DNA of 64,000 nucleotides from Alloacidobacterium sp963823845 (GTDB taxonomy: Bacteria > Acidobacteriota > Terriglobia > Terriglobales > Acidobacteriaceae): NCBI GenBank assembly GCA_963823845.1, contig CAWGND010000026.1, forward strand, positions 248,001-312,000. The letters run 5' to 3'. Positions 42,456 to 51,959 of this stretch are shown one piece after another; within the stretch, counting starts at the first letter, position 1, and the number at the start of each line of letters is the position of its first letter. The position numbers and the translations under genes are program-made. Under the pieces are notes generated by a model. That model did no database searches. It saw only the letters and a list, made by a program, of their open reading frames with translations, and was not told the DNA's origin.

Positions 42456-42737
42456 TTAGCGGCGCCCGTAGTAGGGATGATAGTACTGCGCATGATAGTA
42501 CGGCCGCGCATAGTAAGGGTGATAATAGGCGCGATACGCCCAGCGTCCCGGCACCCAGACCGCACCGGCATAGTAGCCAGGAGCCCATATATAACCCGGT
42601 CCCGGGCAAGGCGTTGCATACACTGCGGCGGGGCCTACGCGGACTGCAACCCCAACCTGCGCGTGAGCAGCCGCAGTGGTGACTAAAGTACCAACGGCAA
42701 GGGCAAGAGTGTAAAGTGCGCGTTTCATCATGTTCAT
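42456..42737 (-). CDS. Small secreted Tyr/Pro-rich protein (YXWGXW-like)
   Basis: 93 residues: a signal peptide (ALYTLALAVGTLVTTAAAHA) followed by GVAVRVGPAAVY, then PGPGYIWAPGYYAGAVWVPG and a tail of repeated YYHPYY elements. The P-GY-W-PGY pattern belongs to the YXWGXW repeat lipoprotein-like families that are widespread in Acidobacteriota and Proteobacteria and of unknown function. Exported, probably at the envelope. Confidence 0.78.
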   Translation of the reverse strand: MNMMKRALYTLALAVGTLVTTAAAHAQVGVAVRVGPAAVYATPCPGPGYIWAPGYYAGAVWVPGRWAYRAYYHPYYARPYYHAQYYHPYYGRR

Positions 42738-42931
42738 CCTCTTCAGCGCTCACTGGCTTCGCTTTGGGCTGCGAGCCTGAACGCTCATTCTTTCTATCAG
42801 TGTGAACAACAACCGCGCGTAAATGTTGCGGCGAATTTTTGGTGTGTGTATGCGTCCCACCACGCGAAAACCTGTATCGTTCCTGGTTTTCGTGCATCGC
42901 GCTGGTACAGTAGTCAAAGCGTTCTGAAACT

Positions 42932-44302
42932 ATGTTTGCAAAAGCACAGCGCGTGCACTTCATCGGTATTGGCGGAATCGGCATGAGCGGGATTGCCGAA
43001 ATCCTGCTGAATCTTGGCTACGCTGTCTCCGGCTCCGACCTGCGCAGATCTTCGATAACAGAACGTCTCGCAACGCTCGGCGCGATTGTCTTTGAAGGCC
43101 ACGTCGCAGCCAACGTGGTCGGCTCAGGTGTCGTCGTCACCAGTTCGGCCGTGAATGAGCGCAACCCTGAAGTGATCGAAGCGCGCTCACGCAAGATCCC
43201 CGTCATCCAGCGCGCCGAGATGCTGGCCGAGCTGATGCGTCTGAAATACGGCATCGCCATCGCCGGCATGCACGGCAAGACAACGACGACTTCGATGATC
43301 GCAACCGTACTCGCCGCAGGGAATCTCGATCCGACGGTTGTTGTCGGCGGAAGAGTCGACGCGCTTGGCTCAAACGCGCGCTTGGGCAAATCACAATACC
43401 TGGTTGCCGAAGCTGACGAAAGCGACCGCTCCTTTCTCAAGCTCTCGCCTATCCTCGCCGTGGTGACTAATCTCGACCGCGAGCACATGGACTGCTACCG
43501 CGACATGGCCGACGTCGAGGATGCCTTCGTCGAATTCATGGACCGCGTGCCCTTTTACGGCAGCTGCGTCGCCTGCATCGACAATGAGCAACTCGGAGGT
43601 ATTCTGCCCCGCGTGCGCAGGCGCGTCTTTACCTACGGGACCACGCCCAAGGCGGATTTTGTCACGCGCATGCTCCCGCCATGCGACGAAGCGCGTGCCC
43701 GGTTCGAAGTGGTTGCCGACGGCCAGGTTTTCGGCCCGTTCGCGCTGCACGTTCCCGGACGTCACAACGTACTCAATGCCACCGCCGCGGTCGCCATTGC
43801 CACACAACTTGAAATTGCGCCCGAGTCCATCGCAAAGGGGTTGCAGTCATTCCGCGGCGTGGACCGCCGCTTCCAGTTGAAGGGATGCGAGCGCGGCGTT
43901 GCCGTCATCGACGATTACGGTCATCACCCGACGGAAATTCGCGCTACTCTGCGCGCAGCGCGTGAATGCAACTACCGGCGCTTGCACGTCATCTTCCAGC
44001 CGCATCGCTATTCGCGCACACGCGACCTCATGCAGGAATTCCTGACAGCCTTCGAAGACGCGAACACGGTCGAAGTCCTCGACATCTACGCCGCAAGCGA
44101 AGAGCCGATTCCGGGCATCACCGCGAAGGCTATGGTGGAATCAATAAATCACCCATGCGCGGAATATGCGCCAACTCCAGAAGCAGCGATCAGCCGCGTT
44201 GTTGCCCGAGCCAGCGACGGGGATGCGATTCTCACTCTCGGCGCGGGCAATGTCTCACAGTTGGCGCCCCAAGTACTTGAAAAGTTGAAATCACACAATT
44301 AG
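42932..44302 (+). CDS. murC: UDP-N-acetylmuramate--L-alanine ligase
   Basis: 456 residues. Adds L-Ala to UDP-MurNAc, the first stem-peptide step of peptidoglycan synthesis. N-terminal Rossmann VHFIGIGGIGMSGIAEILLN, ATP loop GIAIAGMHGKTTTTSMIATV, the Mur ligase VAEADESDRSFLKLSP, and VIDDYGHHPTEIRATL. It is not inside a dcw cluster; the neighbours are a secreted protein and an HpnI-like gene. An imperfect stem (TTAGAGCC/GGCCCTAA) directly after the stop may terminate it. Confidence 0.97.
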   Translation: MFAKAQRVHFIGIGGIGMSGIAEILLNLGYAVSGSDLRRSSITERLATLGAIVFEGHVAANVVGSGVVVTSSAVNERNPEVIEARSRKIPVIQRAEMLAELMRLKYGIAIAGMHGKTTTTSMIATVLAAGNLDPTVVVGGRVDALGSNARLGKSQYLVAEADESDRSFLKLSPILAVVTNLDREHMDCYRDMADVEDAFVEFMDRVPFYGSCVACIDNEQLGGILPRVRRRVFTYGTTPKADFVTRMLPPCDEARARFEVVADGQVFGPFALHVPGRHNVLNATAAVAIATQLEIAPESIAKGLQSFRGVDRRFQLKGCERGVAVIDDYGHHPTEIRATLRAARECNYRRLHVIFQPHRYSRTRDLMQEFLTAFEDANTVEVLDIYAASEEPIPGITAKAMVESINHPCAEYAPTPEAAISRVVARASDGDAILTLGAGNVSQLAPQVLEKLKSHN

Positions 44303-44369
44303 AGCCTGTTAACGGCCCTAATTTCAGTGCGCACCAACCAGGACTCCCGATGCGATATCCTATTAGACA

Positions 44370-45590
44370 GTGATTTCCGCACGAATAACCGTCCTTCTGA
44401 TGGGCATGGGTATCCTGGGCCTCATCAGCTCAACCGTCTTCAGTGGCCTCGTTGTTGCCGGTGCGTACCGTTTCGCAATGGCCCGGCGAAAGCGCCGCAA
44501 GATGGTGCAGGGAGACTTTCATCCGCACGTCAGCCTGCTCAAGCCGCTGTACGGAGACGAGCCGAACCTCGACGCGCATATCGCCAGCTTCTTCGAACAG
44601 GACTACCCCGGCTTCGAGATTCTCTTCTGCGCGCGCTACGTCAACGACGCCGGATTGCAGACTGCGCGCCGTGTCGCTGCAAGATATCCTTCGGTTCCGG
44701 TAAAATTTTTGACAACCGGCGAGCCCTCACACATCAACGCTAAAGTGTCTTCGCTTGAAAAGATGGCGGCTGCGGCGGCTTCGGACATCTTCATCATTAG
44801 CGACAGCGACGTGCGCGTCACGCCAAATTACATTCGCGAAGTGGTCGCGCCATTTGCCGACGCCAAGGTAGGCGCAGTCACCTGCCTCTATCGCGGCGTG
44901 GCCGACGAAGGCCCGTGGGCAAAGCTGGAAGCTGCAGGCATGTCGATCGAAATGACCTCAGGCGTACTCGTCGCCAATATGATGGAGGGCATGCATTTCA
45001 CGCTCGGCCCCACCATGGCGGTGCGCCGCGGCTGTGTCAACGAAATGGGCGGATTTGCATTACTCGGCCCGTATTGCGCCGACGATTTTCTCCTTGGCAA
45101 TCAGGTCGCGGCCCATGGACATAAAGTCGTCCTCTCCGACCATGTGATCGACCACATCGTTCTGAATCTCAGCTTCGCCGCATCGGTCAAGCATCAGGTT
45201 CGCTGGATGAAGTCCACGCGATTCTCGCGCCCTAAGGGCCACTTTGGAACATCGCTGACCTTCGCGGTACCCTTTGGATTGCTCGCAGGATTCGGGGCAT
45301 GGTCCCTTCACATGCCCCGCCTTGCGTTGGCGTTCATTCTTTACAGCATCGTGGCCCGCGCAATTATGGCCGCAGTTGTAGGCAACGCTGTTGTTGAGGA
45401 GCGCCATCTGCTGCGCACAACTCTGCTCTATCCCTTGCGAGACACGCTCGGATTTTTTTATTGGGCAGCGAGCTACGCCAGCAGCAAGATACTGTGGCGC
45501 GGCCGGGTGTACCATCTCACCGAAGGCGGCCTGATGCAGCCCATCACAAACAGTGCGCAGCGCGAACACCAGACAGCGATGACAGCGTAG
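44370..45590 (+). CDS. hpnI: HpnI-like glycosyltransferase (GT2/GT21)
   Basis: 406 residues from GTG 44370 (ATG 44402 region is the alternative). Membrane helix at the N-terminus (VLLMGMGILGLISSTVFSGL), a GT-A domain with VSLLKPLYGDEPNLDAHIAS, IFIISDSDVRVTPNYIREVV (DxD) and GAVTCLYRG, then the (Q/R)xxRW element KHQVRWMKSTRFSRP and two or three C-terminal helices. This matches ceramide-glucosyltransferase-like HpnI, which adds N-acetylglucosamine to bacteriohopanetetrol. No other hopanoid gene is in the window. Confidence 0.8.
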   Translation: MISARITVLLMGMGILGLISSTVFSGLVVAGAYRFAMARRKRRKMVQGDFHPHVSLLKPLYGDEPNLDAHIASFFEQDYPGFEILFCARYVNDAGLQTARRVAARYPSVPVKFLTTGEPSHINAKVSSLEKMAAAAASDIFIISDSDVRVTPNYIREVVAPFADAKVGAVTCLYRGVADEGPWAKLEAAGMSIEMTSGVLVANMMEGMHFTLGPTMAVRRGCVNEMGGFALLGPYCADDFLLGNQVAAHGHKVVLSDHVIDHIVLNLSFAASVKHQVRWMKSTRFSRPKGHFGTSLTFAVPFGLLAGFGAWSLHMPRLALAFILYSIVARAIMAAVVGNAVVEERHLLRTTLLYPLRDTLGFFYWAASYASSKILWRGRVYHLTEGGLMQPITNSAQREHQTAMTA

Positions 45591-45727
45591 GGCCGTCAGC
45601 TAAAAGACGGTCAGCTAAGGACCTGCCCGCGATAAAGCGGTCAGCAAAAAATGGTCAGCGAAAAAGCGACTACGTCCGTTTCTTTGTCTGTGACGACCCG
45701 CGCTACTGACGCCCTCGAAACAGATCC

Positions 45728-47689
45728 TTACAACGGCTGGTCCGTGTACAGCGTGTTGTGAGAAAGCTCCTGCAGCTTGTACAGATGCCCGGCCAGGAGC
45801 GCTTCCACCTGGTCGTGTTGATCGCCCGGCACAAAGAGAAACTTGCGAGGCCCATTGCCCCAGGTCGCGACCAGGTCCTTGTCTTCAAGAAAGATGTGCG
45901 GCGCATCGGGATAGCACGATCCCCAGATCATCGATGAAGTCCTGCCATTCACTAGCAGGGCCTGCCGGTGCGTGTAAAAGATCACGGACGAGCCACTCGG
46001 CGGATCTCCATAGAGAATGAGCTGATCGCCCGGCGACGCCAGACGATTGATCGTGTCCGCCATCGCGCGCGAGGAAAGCAACGGTTCAAAGCGAACGAAG
46101 GCAATATGCGCCGCAATCAGAAAGATTGCGGCGGTAAAGGCGACTGACACAGTCGATTCAAACGAGTGCCCGCGCTTGCGCAGAATCCACGCCACCAGCG
46201 GCCCCACCAGCAGCGTGACCGCTGCCAGAGCAGCAGGCAGCCGCAGCGCCGCAAACGACGGCCCGGTGAGATCGAAGAAATGCGAAGTCGCGAGCGAGTA
46301 ATCGGCTACATTGCGATGCGCCAGCAACGTGCCTATATCTGAGACATACGGTACATGCCGCGAGGCCCACAATCCACCCACCAGCGCAATGGCGGCAACG
46401 ATGCCTAGCACCGCAAACACGGCATGCGCGCCCGTCAGCCACTTGCTTCGGGCATTGAGCCAGCGTCCGGCCTCGGGAGCCTCTTCAATCGCGCCCAGCG
46501 CGCCCGCGGTCAGTATCAGCAACGGAAGGTACGCGGGCCAGGTGTAGTACTCCTGGTTGGTCGAGACAGCAAAGAAGAGCAGAACGAACGCGGCATAGAT
46601 CGACAGCAGCAGCCCGGTACGCGCGCGAAAGCGAACCCGCGCCGCCATTCTGGCCGCTTCAAACGCCGTGCCGCGTGCATCGAGAAAGTGCAGTGTATCG
46701 GATGCGTTGTAGCGCACATCTGCCCACGCCAGCTTGCGATTGCGCCACGCGCGGAGCAGCGCAACCGGGAAATACAGGCACCAGGGAAAGAGCCAGACCA
46801 GTTGGCCCACCCAGAAGATCCAGAATGGCTGCTTGTTGTAGTCGTGCGGATAGCGCTTGCCGAGAAAGCGCAGCACATGCTCGTTGATGAAGTAGAAGTA
46901 GAGGAATCCGTGCACGTGTCCGGGTGTCGGAACGTTACCGACAGGATTGCCGTAGTCAGGATTGCGAATCCCGGCAAGAATGTGCCAGGGTGCGGCGATC
47001 GCCAGAAAGAGCAGCATGCCTGTGAACAGACGCACCTGCCGCCACTTACGCCATTCGCCCGTGATGAAGAGATACGGAATTACCGCCGCCAGAAAAAATA
47101 CAGGCGCGATCAATCCCTTCGCCAGCACCGCAATCGCCAGCGAGGCGTACATCAAGTAGATGCGCGCGGGCTTGCGGTCTTCAAGCCCTGTCAGAAAGCA
47201 GTAGAGCGCAAGCCCGATGAAAAATGTCAGGATCGATTCGGGAATAAAAAACCGCGTCCAGAGAAAAACTCCGAAGCTGGTCAGCATCGCGAGCGCGGCG
47301 TAAAACGCTGCCCGCTCACCATAGGCACGCCGCGCCCACAGCCACGCGAGCGCAGCACATGCCAGCACGCCCAACGCCATCGGCAGGTGCGTCGCGAAAA
47401 CGTTGTAGCCAAAGATGTGATAATCGACTGCAACCATCCAATAAGGTAGCGGAGGCTTTTCAAGATAACGCACACCGTTGACGTAAAGCGTGACCCAGTC
47501 GCCGCTGGCAGCGATGTGCTGCGCGGCATTGGCGTGAGTCGCGTCGGCGTCATCTAACAGGGAAGGCGTAAACACCGCCGCAAAGTGAACGGCGAGAAAG
47601 ACAAGCAAGAGCAGCGTCCAGGCCGTGGCCGGAGACGAAAGTAGTGCAGGTTTGCGAGGATTACTATCAGGCGGTATCGAATCACCCAT
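45728..47689 (-). CDS. Membrane glycosyltransferase family 39 / ArnT-like
   Basis: 653 residues from ATG 47689. A GT-C fold protein: first helix WTLLLLVFLAVHFAAVF, then the periplasmic loop with DDADATHANAAQHIAASGDW (the Asp catalytic in ArnT/PMT enzymes) and LEKPPLPYWMVAVDYHIFG, followed by 10-12 membrane helices and a C-terminal soluble domain. It transfers sugars from polyprenyl-phosphate donors to lipid or protein on the periplasmic side. Divergent from the CHAD gene with only four bases between start codons. Confidence 0.9.
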   Translation of the reverse strand: MGDSIPPDSNPRKPALLSSPATAWTLLLLVFLAVHFAAVFTPSLLDDADATHANAAQHIAASGDWVTLYVNGVRYLEKPPLPYWMVAVDYHIFGYNVFATHLPMALGVLACAALAWLWARRAYGERAAFYAALAMLTSFGVFLWTRFFIPESILTFFIGLALYCFLTGLEDRKPARIYLMYASLAIAVLAKGLIAPVFFLAAVIPYLFITGEWRKWRQVRLFTGMLLFLAIAAPWHILAGIRNPDYGNPVGNVPTPGHVHGFLYFYFINEHVLRFLGKRYPHDYNKQPFWIFWVGQLVWLFPWCLYFPVALLRAWRNRKLAWADVRYNASDTLHFLDARGTAFEAARMAARVRFRARTGLLLSIYAAFVLLFFAVSTNQEYYTWPAYLPLLILTAGALGAIEEAPEAGRWLNARSKWLTGAHAVFAVLGIVAAIALVGGLWASRHVPYVSDIGTLLAHRNVADYSLATSHFFDLTGPSFAALRLPAALAAVTLLVGPLVAWILRKRGHSFESTVSVAFTAAIFLIAAHIAFVRFEPLLSSRAMADTINRLASPGDQLILYGDPPSGSSVIFYTHRQALLVNGRTSSMIWGSCYPDAPHIFLEDKDLVATWGNGPRKFLFVPGDQHDQVEALLAGHLYKLQELSHNTLYTDQPL

Positions 47690-47693
47690 TGAT

Positions 47694-48749
47694 ATGTCCA
47701 AGTCCCAGAATATCAGCGCAACGAAGCCGTCCAAAATCACGAGACAACGATCAGCAAGCCGCCCAGGGCCAGTGGATGCTCGTATCGAACACATGAGCAA
47801 GCTGACGGCAACCTTGCGCGGCAATCTCGAAAAGTGCGCGTTCAATCCGGATATCGATCCCGTGCACGACGTGCGCACCGGCACGCGCCGCCTGCAGGCC
47901 ATGATCGAAGCCGTCTTGCGCGAGCGCGGCGACGATTCGCTGCAGGAGCCCGCAGACAAATGGATGGTCGCGCTCAAAAAGATGCGCCGCGCTGCCGCTC
48001 CTGTCCGTGATCTCGACGTGCACCGCAAACTCCTGCAAAAGCTGGTCAAGTATGGGAGCGAGGACGGAGTCGCATCCTTGACTGGCGCTGATGCCGCTTC
48101 CACTCCTGATCTCATCGAAGCGCCCGCGGCCGCACTTCCCACGCATCCTGAAGCGCACCAGGCCGAGCATCTGGACGCATGGCTCCATCACGCGCGCCAG
48201 CACAATGCAGCCTCTCTGAAAAAACGAGCTGTCAAGCTTCTTTCGAAATTCGACCATGAAGCCACAGCTTTTGAATCCGCCGTAAAGCAGGGACCGCGCA
48301 CACGCCGCCGTCCGCGCAGCGCAGCGATCGTTGCGCTGGAATCCTTCGCCCGTCTCGTGCACGAGATGCAGCAGCTCGACGCCAACAACCTGCACGACTT
48401 CCGCAAAGGCGCAAAGAAGGCGCGCTACATTGCAGAATCGGCTGCCGAAGACGCGCACGCGCTCGCCGTCGGCAAGGCACTCAAGAAACTGCAGGACGAA
48501 ATCGGAGACTGGCACGACTGGCTGGTGCTTAGCGACGAAGCCCGCGCCGCTCTGGGGGACGAGGGCAAAGCCCTCATCGCTCTGCTCGACGCCGAGCGCG
48601 ACCGCCACTACGTGCTTTCGATGAAAACAGTGAATCGCCTGCGCGGAAGACTCCTGGGCGAATGGCTGGCCACGTCGCAGCCGCGCCGGCGCACGCCCGC
48701 TGCTGCGAAATCGCGACAAGTCAGTGCACAACAAAGGTTGTCGTCCTGA
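47694..48749 (+). CDS. CHAD-domain protein
   Basis: 351 residues from ATG 47694. The CHAD domain, an alpha-helical fold with conserved His and Arg/Lys that binds polyphosphate, shows its two half-motifs: DPVHDVRTGTRRLQAMIEAV and NNLHDFRKGAKKARYIAESA with DWHDWLVL. No CYTH catalytic partner domain is fused. Adjacent genes for exopolyphosphatase, SixA and polyphosphate kinase fit a polyphosphate-granule role. Confidence 0.92.
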   Translation: MSKSQNISATKPSKITRQRSASRPGPVDARIEHMSKLTATLRGNLEKCAFNPDIDPVHDVRTGTRRLQAMIEAVLRERGDDSLQEPADKWMVALKKMRRAAAPVRDLDVHRKLLQKLVKYGSEDGVASLTGADAASTPDLIEAPAAALPTHPEAHQAEHLDAWLHHARQHNAASLKKRAVKLLSKFDHEATAFESAVKQGPRTRRRPRSAAIVALESFARLVHEMQQLDANNLHDFRKGAKKARYIAESAAEDAHALAVGKALKKLQDEIGDWHDWLVLSDEARAALGDEGKALIALLDAERDRHYVLSMKTVNRLRGRLLGEWLATSQPRRRTPAAAKSRQVSAQQRLSS

Positions 48750-48890
48750 GCGGTATCGACCCTGAACGTAGCGAAAGGGAAGCGGAAGTCGAAGGATCTG
48801 CATTTCCCTTGGTATGTACACGCGTTTGTTGACTGACTCGTGTATCGTTCTTGAAGACCTAAAATAAATTCCAGAGCACACTCCCCAAGC

Positions 48891-50421
48891 ATGCAGACGT
48901 TTGCCGCCATCGACATAGGTTCCAATTCCTGCCGACTCAAAATCGCCCTCGTTGTCCAGCACCAGCTCAAAGTCCTGCATGAAGATCGAGAAGTCACGCG
49001 ACTCGGAGGCAGCGTCTTTGAAACAGGGTTAGTGTCGCCCGAATCCATGGCCGCCACGCTCGAAGCGCTTAAGCGTTTCTACCGCGCCACGCAGTTGCAT
49101 GGAGCGGACAAGGTCCGCGCCGTCGCCACTGCCGCCATGCGCGATGCGCGCAATGCCCGCGCCTTCCTGGCCTGGGTGCGCGATGAAACGGGGTGGGACG
49201 TTGAAATCATCTCCGGCCTCGAAGAAGGCCGGCTGATTCATCGCGGCATTATGAACAACGAGCCCGGAACCGCCGGCCGCTGCCTCCTGATCGACGTCGG
49301 AGGTGGAAGCTGCGAAATTTCGCTCTCCGAGCACAAGCGCATTAAGGAGACGGTCAGTATCCCGCTCGGCGCCGTCCGCCTTACTGAAGAATTCCTGCAG
49401 AGCGATCCACCCTCGAAGGAAGACATCGCGCGCCTCAAACAGTTCATCGCCCGCGAACTGCGCAAAGCCGAACGCCGCGTGCACCCCGTACAGGTGCAGA
49501 CAGTGATCGCCACTTCCGGCACCGCGGCCGCGCTCTCTGAAGCCAGCCATCTCGTCGAAAAGCAGCGCTCCGGGAAAAAGTCTGTTGTCACGCTTACGCA
49601 GAACGTGCGTAAGCTCACCGAAAAGCTCACCAAAATGAACAACGAAGCGCGCATGAGTGTGCAGGGTGTCGGCCCACGCAGATCAGAAATTATCGTTGCT
49701 GGCGCGCAGGTTTTTGCCGGGCTGCTCGAAGCCTACAAACTACCCGGCTTCCGCTATTCGCCAATGGGCCTGCGCGACGGCATCCTTGCGCAGATGCTTG
49801 CCGAGAAGGACCTACGCGCAACCGCCCACCAGCAGTTCGAGCGCGACCGCTGGGAGATCAGTGCTGGAAACCGCGCGTATGTATGGCGTCGATCCGCGCT
49901 GGGCTGAGCCAGTGCGCCAGCACGCCGCACAACTTTTTCGCGATCTCGAGCCCGTGCACAAACTCCCGGACGAATATCTGACCTGGCTGGAAGCGGCGGC
50001 CATTTTGCGCGACATCGGTAAGTTCATGAACTACCAGGGCCATCACCGGCACGCGCAGTACATCATCGCGAATTCGGAAATGGTGGGCTTCACGCCGGTG
50101 CAGCGCGTTGTCACGTCGGCGATCGCGCGCTATCTGGGCAAGAGCCGCCCGGAGCCGACGGGGCGCACCATGCGGCAGGTCCCGCCGGAAGAGCACGAGC
50201 ACGTCCGGCGCGCTGTCGTCCTGTTGCGTCTGGCGGTGGCGCTCAACCAGGACCGCGCCAGCGATATTCTCCGGGTAAAGGTACTCGTCTATCCCAAGCA
50301 GGTCATCCTGGAGATCAGCCCCGGCCGCACCGGCGCAGCGCTCGAACTGTGGTCGCTGCGCAAGGAGTCAGCCTACTTCCGCGAAGTCTTCCGCAGAGAC
50401 CTCTTCGTCACGTTGGTATAA
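48891..50421 (+). pseudogene. ppx: Ppx/GppA exopolyphosphatase with a single-base frameshift
   Basis: The first part encodes the Ppx-GppA actin-like domain: FAAIDIGSNSCRLKIALVVQ, RAVATAAMRDARN, IISGLEEGRLIHRG and LLIDVGGGSCEISLSEHKRI, to about residue 320. After HQQFERDRWE near 49857 the frame goes wrong; the next frame continues SVLETARMYGVDPRWAEPVR and the HD-like domain LEAAAILRDIGKFMNYQGHH. Removing one base gives exactly 509 residues, the family's normal length, so it is a one-base insertion or sequencing error. It degrades polyphosphate, or pppGpp, from chain ends. The 3' end overlaps sixA (convergent) by 49 bases. Confidence 0.85.
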
Positions 50422-50900
50422 ACCCCGCGCAGGATCCGCGGATCGACCAGCCAGTGCAAAAGGCCTGGACGCCGAGTGCAATCCACGCGCGCAATCGCTC
50501 CCTTGCGCATGCGAACGTTCGCGTGTCCCGGCGAAACAATCAGCGAACCGAGAAACTGCGACAGGTTGGGGTTGTGCCCGACGATCAGCACATTTTCAAT
50601 CCGCCCGAGGCTGGCAATGTACTCCTGGAATGCGACCACCGTGGCCCCCGGAGCCAGCGCATCGGTCACCTGAATCTTGGCGTCATAGCCAACTTCCGTC
50701 CCAACCAGCGACGCAGTCTGCAACGCGCGTTTTAGCGGACTGGAGGCAATCAGGTCTAACTGCACCCGCAAAGCATTCAGGTAGCTGCCAACCAGAATGC
50801 ATTGCTGCTTGCCCTCCTTGTCCAGGGGACGTTTTACATCGAGTAGTGGATTTTCGCGGCTCGTGCCCGCGCTTGCGTGACGCAAAACGTACAGATTCAT
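50373..50900 (-). CDS. sixA: Phosphohistidine phosphatase SixA
   Basis: 175 residues, histidine phosphatase superfamily. Catalytic LRHASAG at residues 5-11 with the phospho-acceptor His; LIASSPLKRALQTASLVGTE carries the Arg and IVGHNPNLSQFLGSLI the second His. SixA removes phosphate from histidines of phosphotransfer proteins. It converges on ppx with overlapping 3' ends; a polyphosphate-metabolism link is only contextual. Confidence 0.92.
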   Translation of the reverse strand: MNLYVLRHASAGTSRENPLLDVKRPLDKEGKQQCILVGSYLNALRVQLDLIASSPLKRALQTASLVGTEVGYDAKIQVTDALAPGATVVAFQEYIASLGRIENVLIVGHNPNLSQFLGSLIVSPGHANVRMRKGAIARVDCTRRPGLLHWLVDPRILRGVYTNVTKRSLRKTSRK

Positions 50901-51009
50901 GAAGGTGGATTGTCCTTATCTAGAGCGAGTATGCGGGGAATCGATGTGCCTGGCCAGCATTTTAACCGAATTGTAACAATCGGGGCAATCTGGTGATGAG
51001 GGGATGTCT

Positions 51010-51252
51010 TTAAGTTACTGGCTCTGGTGAGGGCAGCGGTTCGACAGGGAAGCCAGGATCCGGAAAGCCAGTATCCGCGCCCGGGGTTCCTGGTTCAGAA
51101 GGCGGCAGTGGGTCGGGATCAGGGTCAGGTTCGGGCGCAATCCCGGGAAACGGCTCTGGCAACGTTCCGGGATCGACACCGGGGAGCCTATCCGAAACTG
51201 CCGGGTGCATCTGGGATAGTAACCAATGCGATAATGGGTCGGCCGTCGACAT
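51010..51252 (-). CDS. Possible Pro/Asp-rich small protein (80 aa)
   Basis: MSTADPLSHWLLSQMHPAVS is followed by a low-complexity Pro-Glu-Asp-Gly-rich tail (FPGIAPEPDPDPDPLPPSEP). ATG with an AGG-rich stretch upstream. No family recognised; the strong composition bias means it could be non-coding DNA read by chance. Confidence 0.4.
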   Translation of the reverse strand: MSTADPLSHWLLSQMHPAVSDRLPGVDPGTLPEPFPGIAPEPDPDPDPLPPSEPGTPGADTGFPDPGFPVEPLPSPEPVT

Positions 51253-51308
51253 ATCTACCTGCTATGGTAGAAGGTAGATCACCAGCTTTGGGTTGCACGG
51301 TCTCCGAT

Positions 51309-51959
51309 TCAATGCTGCCAAAGTTCACTCACCAGTAGCCCCCGCAACCATTCCCGCTCGCTAAGTAGCCTAAAGCCAATGTTTTCCATACTCGCAGCGT
51401 GGTCGGGCAGCGATCGCACTTGTAGCCCGGTCAGCAGGCCAAAAGCCTTGTAAAGTCCTGTAATCATGCCCCGACCCATGATCGATCCAACCCTGCCGGG
51501 CGGCTGCGCAAACTCCGAAACGACCCAATAAGCCCCAGGCGCCAATAGCGGCACGACGCAGTCAACGAGTGCGGTCAGTTCTTGTTGAAACAGGCAATCG
51601 AAAAAGAAATGCGTCACCACCAGATCGTAACCCCTGCCCGGTGGCACGAAACTGCGAGCATCCGTCTGGTGCAGCGTGACGCGCTCGCGCCCTCCCGGCG
51701 TGAGCCGCTGGTCCAGAAGCCGCAGCATCGCCGGACTGATATCGACCACATCGGCCTCAAGATGCGGATTTCCTTTGAGCAGCCGCGCCAAAAACCGACC
51801 GTCGCCGTCGCCCAGCACGAGGGCGCGCCGCGCGCCGGCGTGCGCAGGAAGAAAGTGAAAACGGCAGCGCTCAAGAGCCGGCCCAAAGGTCAGGTATTCC
51901 ATCCAGCGATAGGGCCGCGCCAGCGGATCGAAATTCAGCCTGCGGCTCAACGCATCCAC
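51309..51959 (-). CDS. Class I SAM-dependent methyltransferase
   Basis: 216 residues from GTG 51959, which overlaps the upstream gene by 13 bases. The SAM site is RRALVLGDGDGRFLARLLKG; the acidic second-strand residue is in ADVVDISPAMLRLLD; then DARSFVPPGRGYDLVVTHFF. Substrate unknown. Probably co-translated with the membrane protein upstream. Confidence 0.87.
   Translation of the reverse strand: MDALSRRLNFDPLARPYRWMEYLTFGPALERCRFHFLPAHAGARRALVLGDGDGRFLARLLKGNPHLEADVVDISPAMLRLLDQRLTPGGRERVTLHQTDARSFVPPGRGYDLVVTHFFFDCLFQQELTALVDCVVPLLAPGAYWVVSEFAQPPGRVGSIMGRGMITGLYKAFGLLTGLQVRSLPDHAASMENIGFRLLSEREWLRGLLVSELWQH

Noticed and set aside
46424..47449. Long plus-strand frame of 341 codons
   Set aside because: It is antisense to the GT39 gene, whose membrane helices and family motifs are clear; the frame has an Arg/Gln-rich antisense composition.
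47751..48980. Minus-strand frame of 409 codons
   Set aside because: Antisense to the CHAD gene and crossing the start of ppx; no family features.
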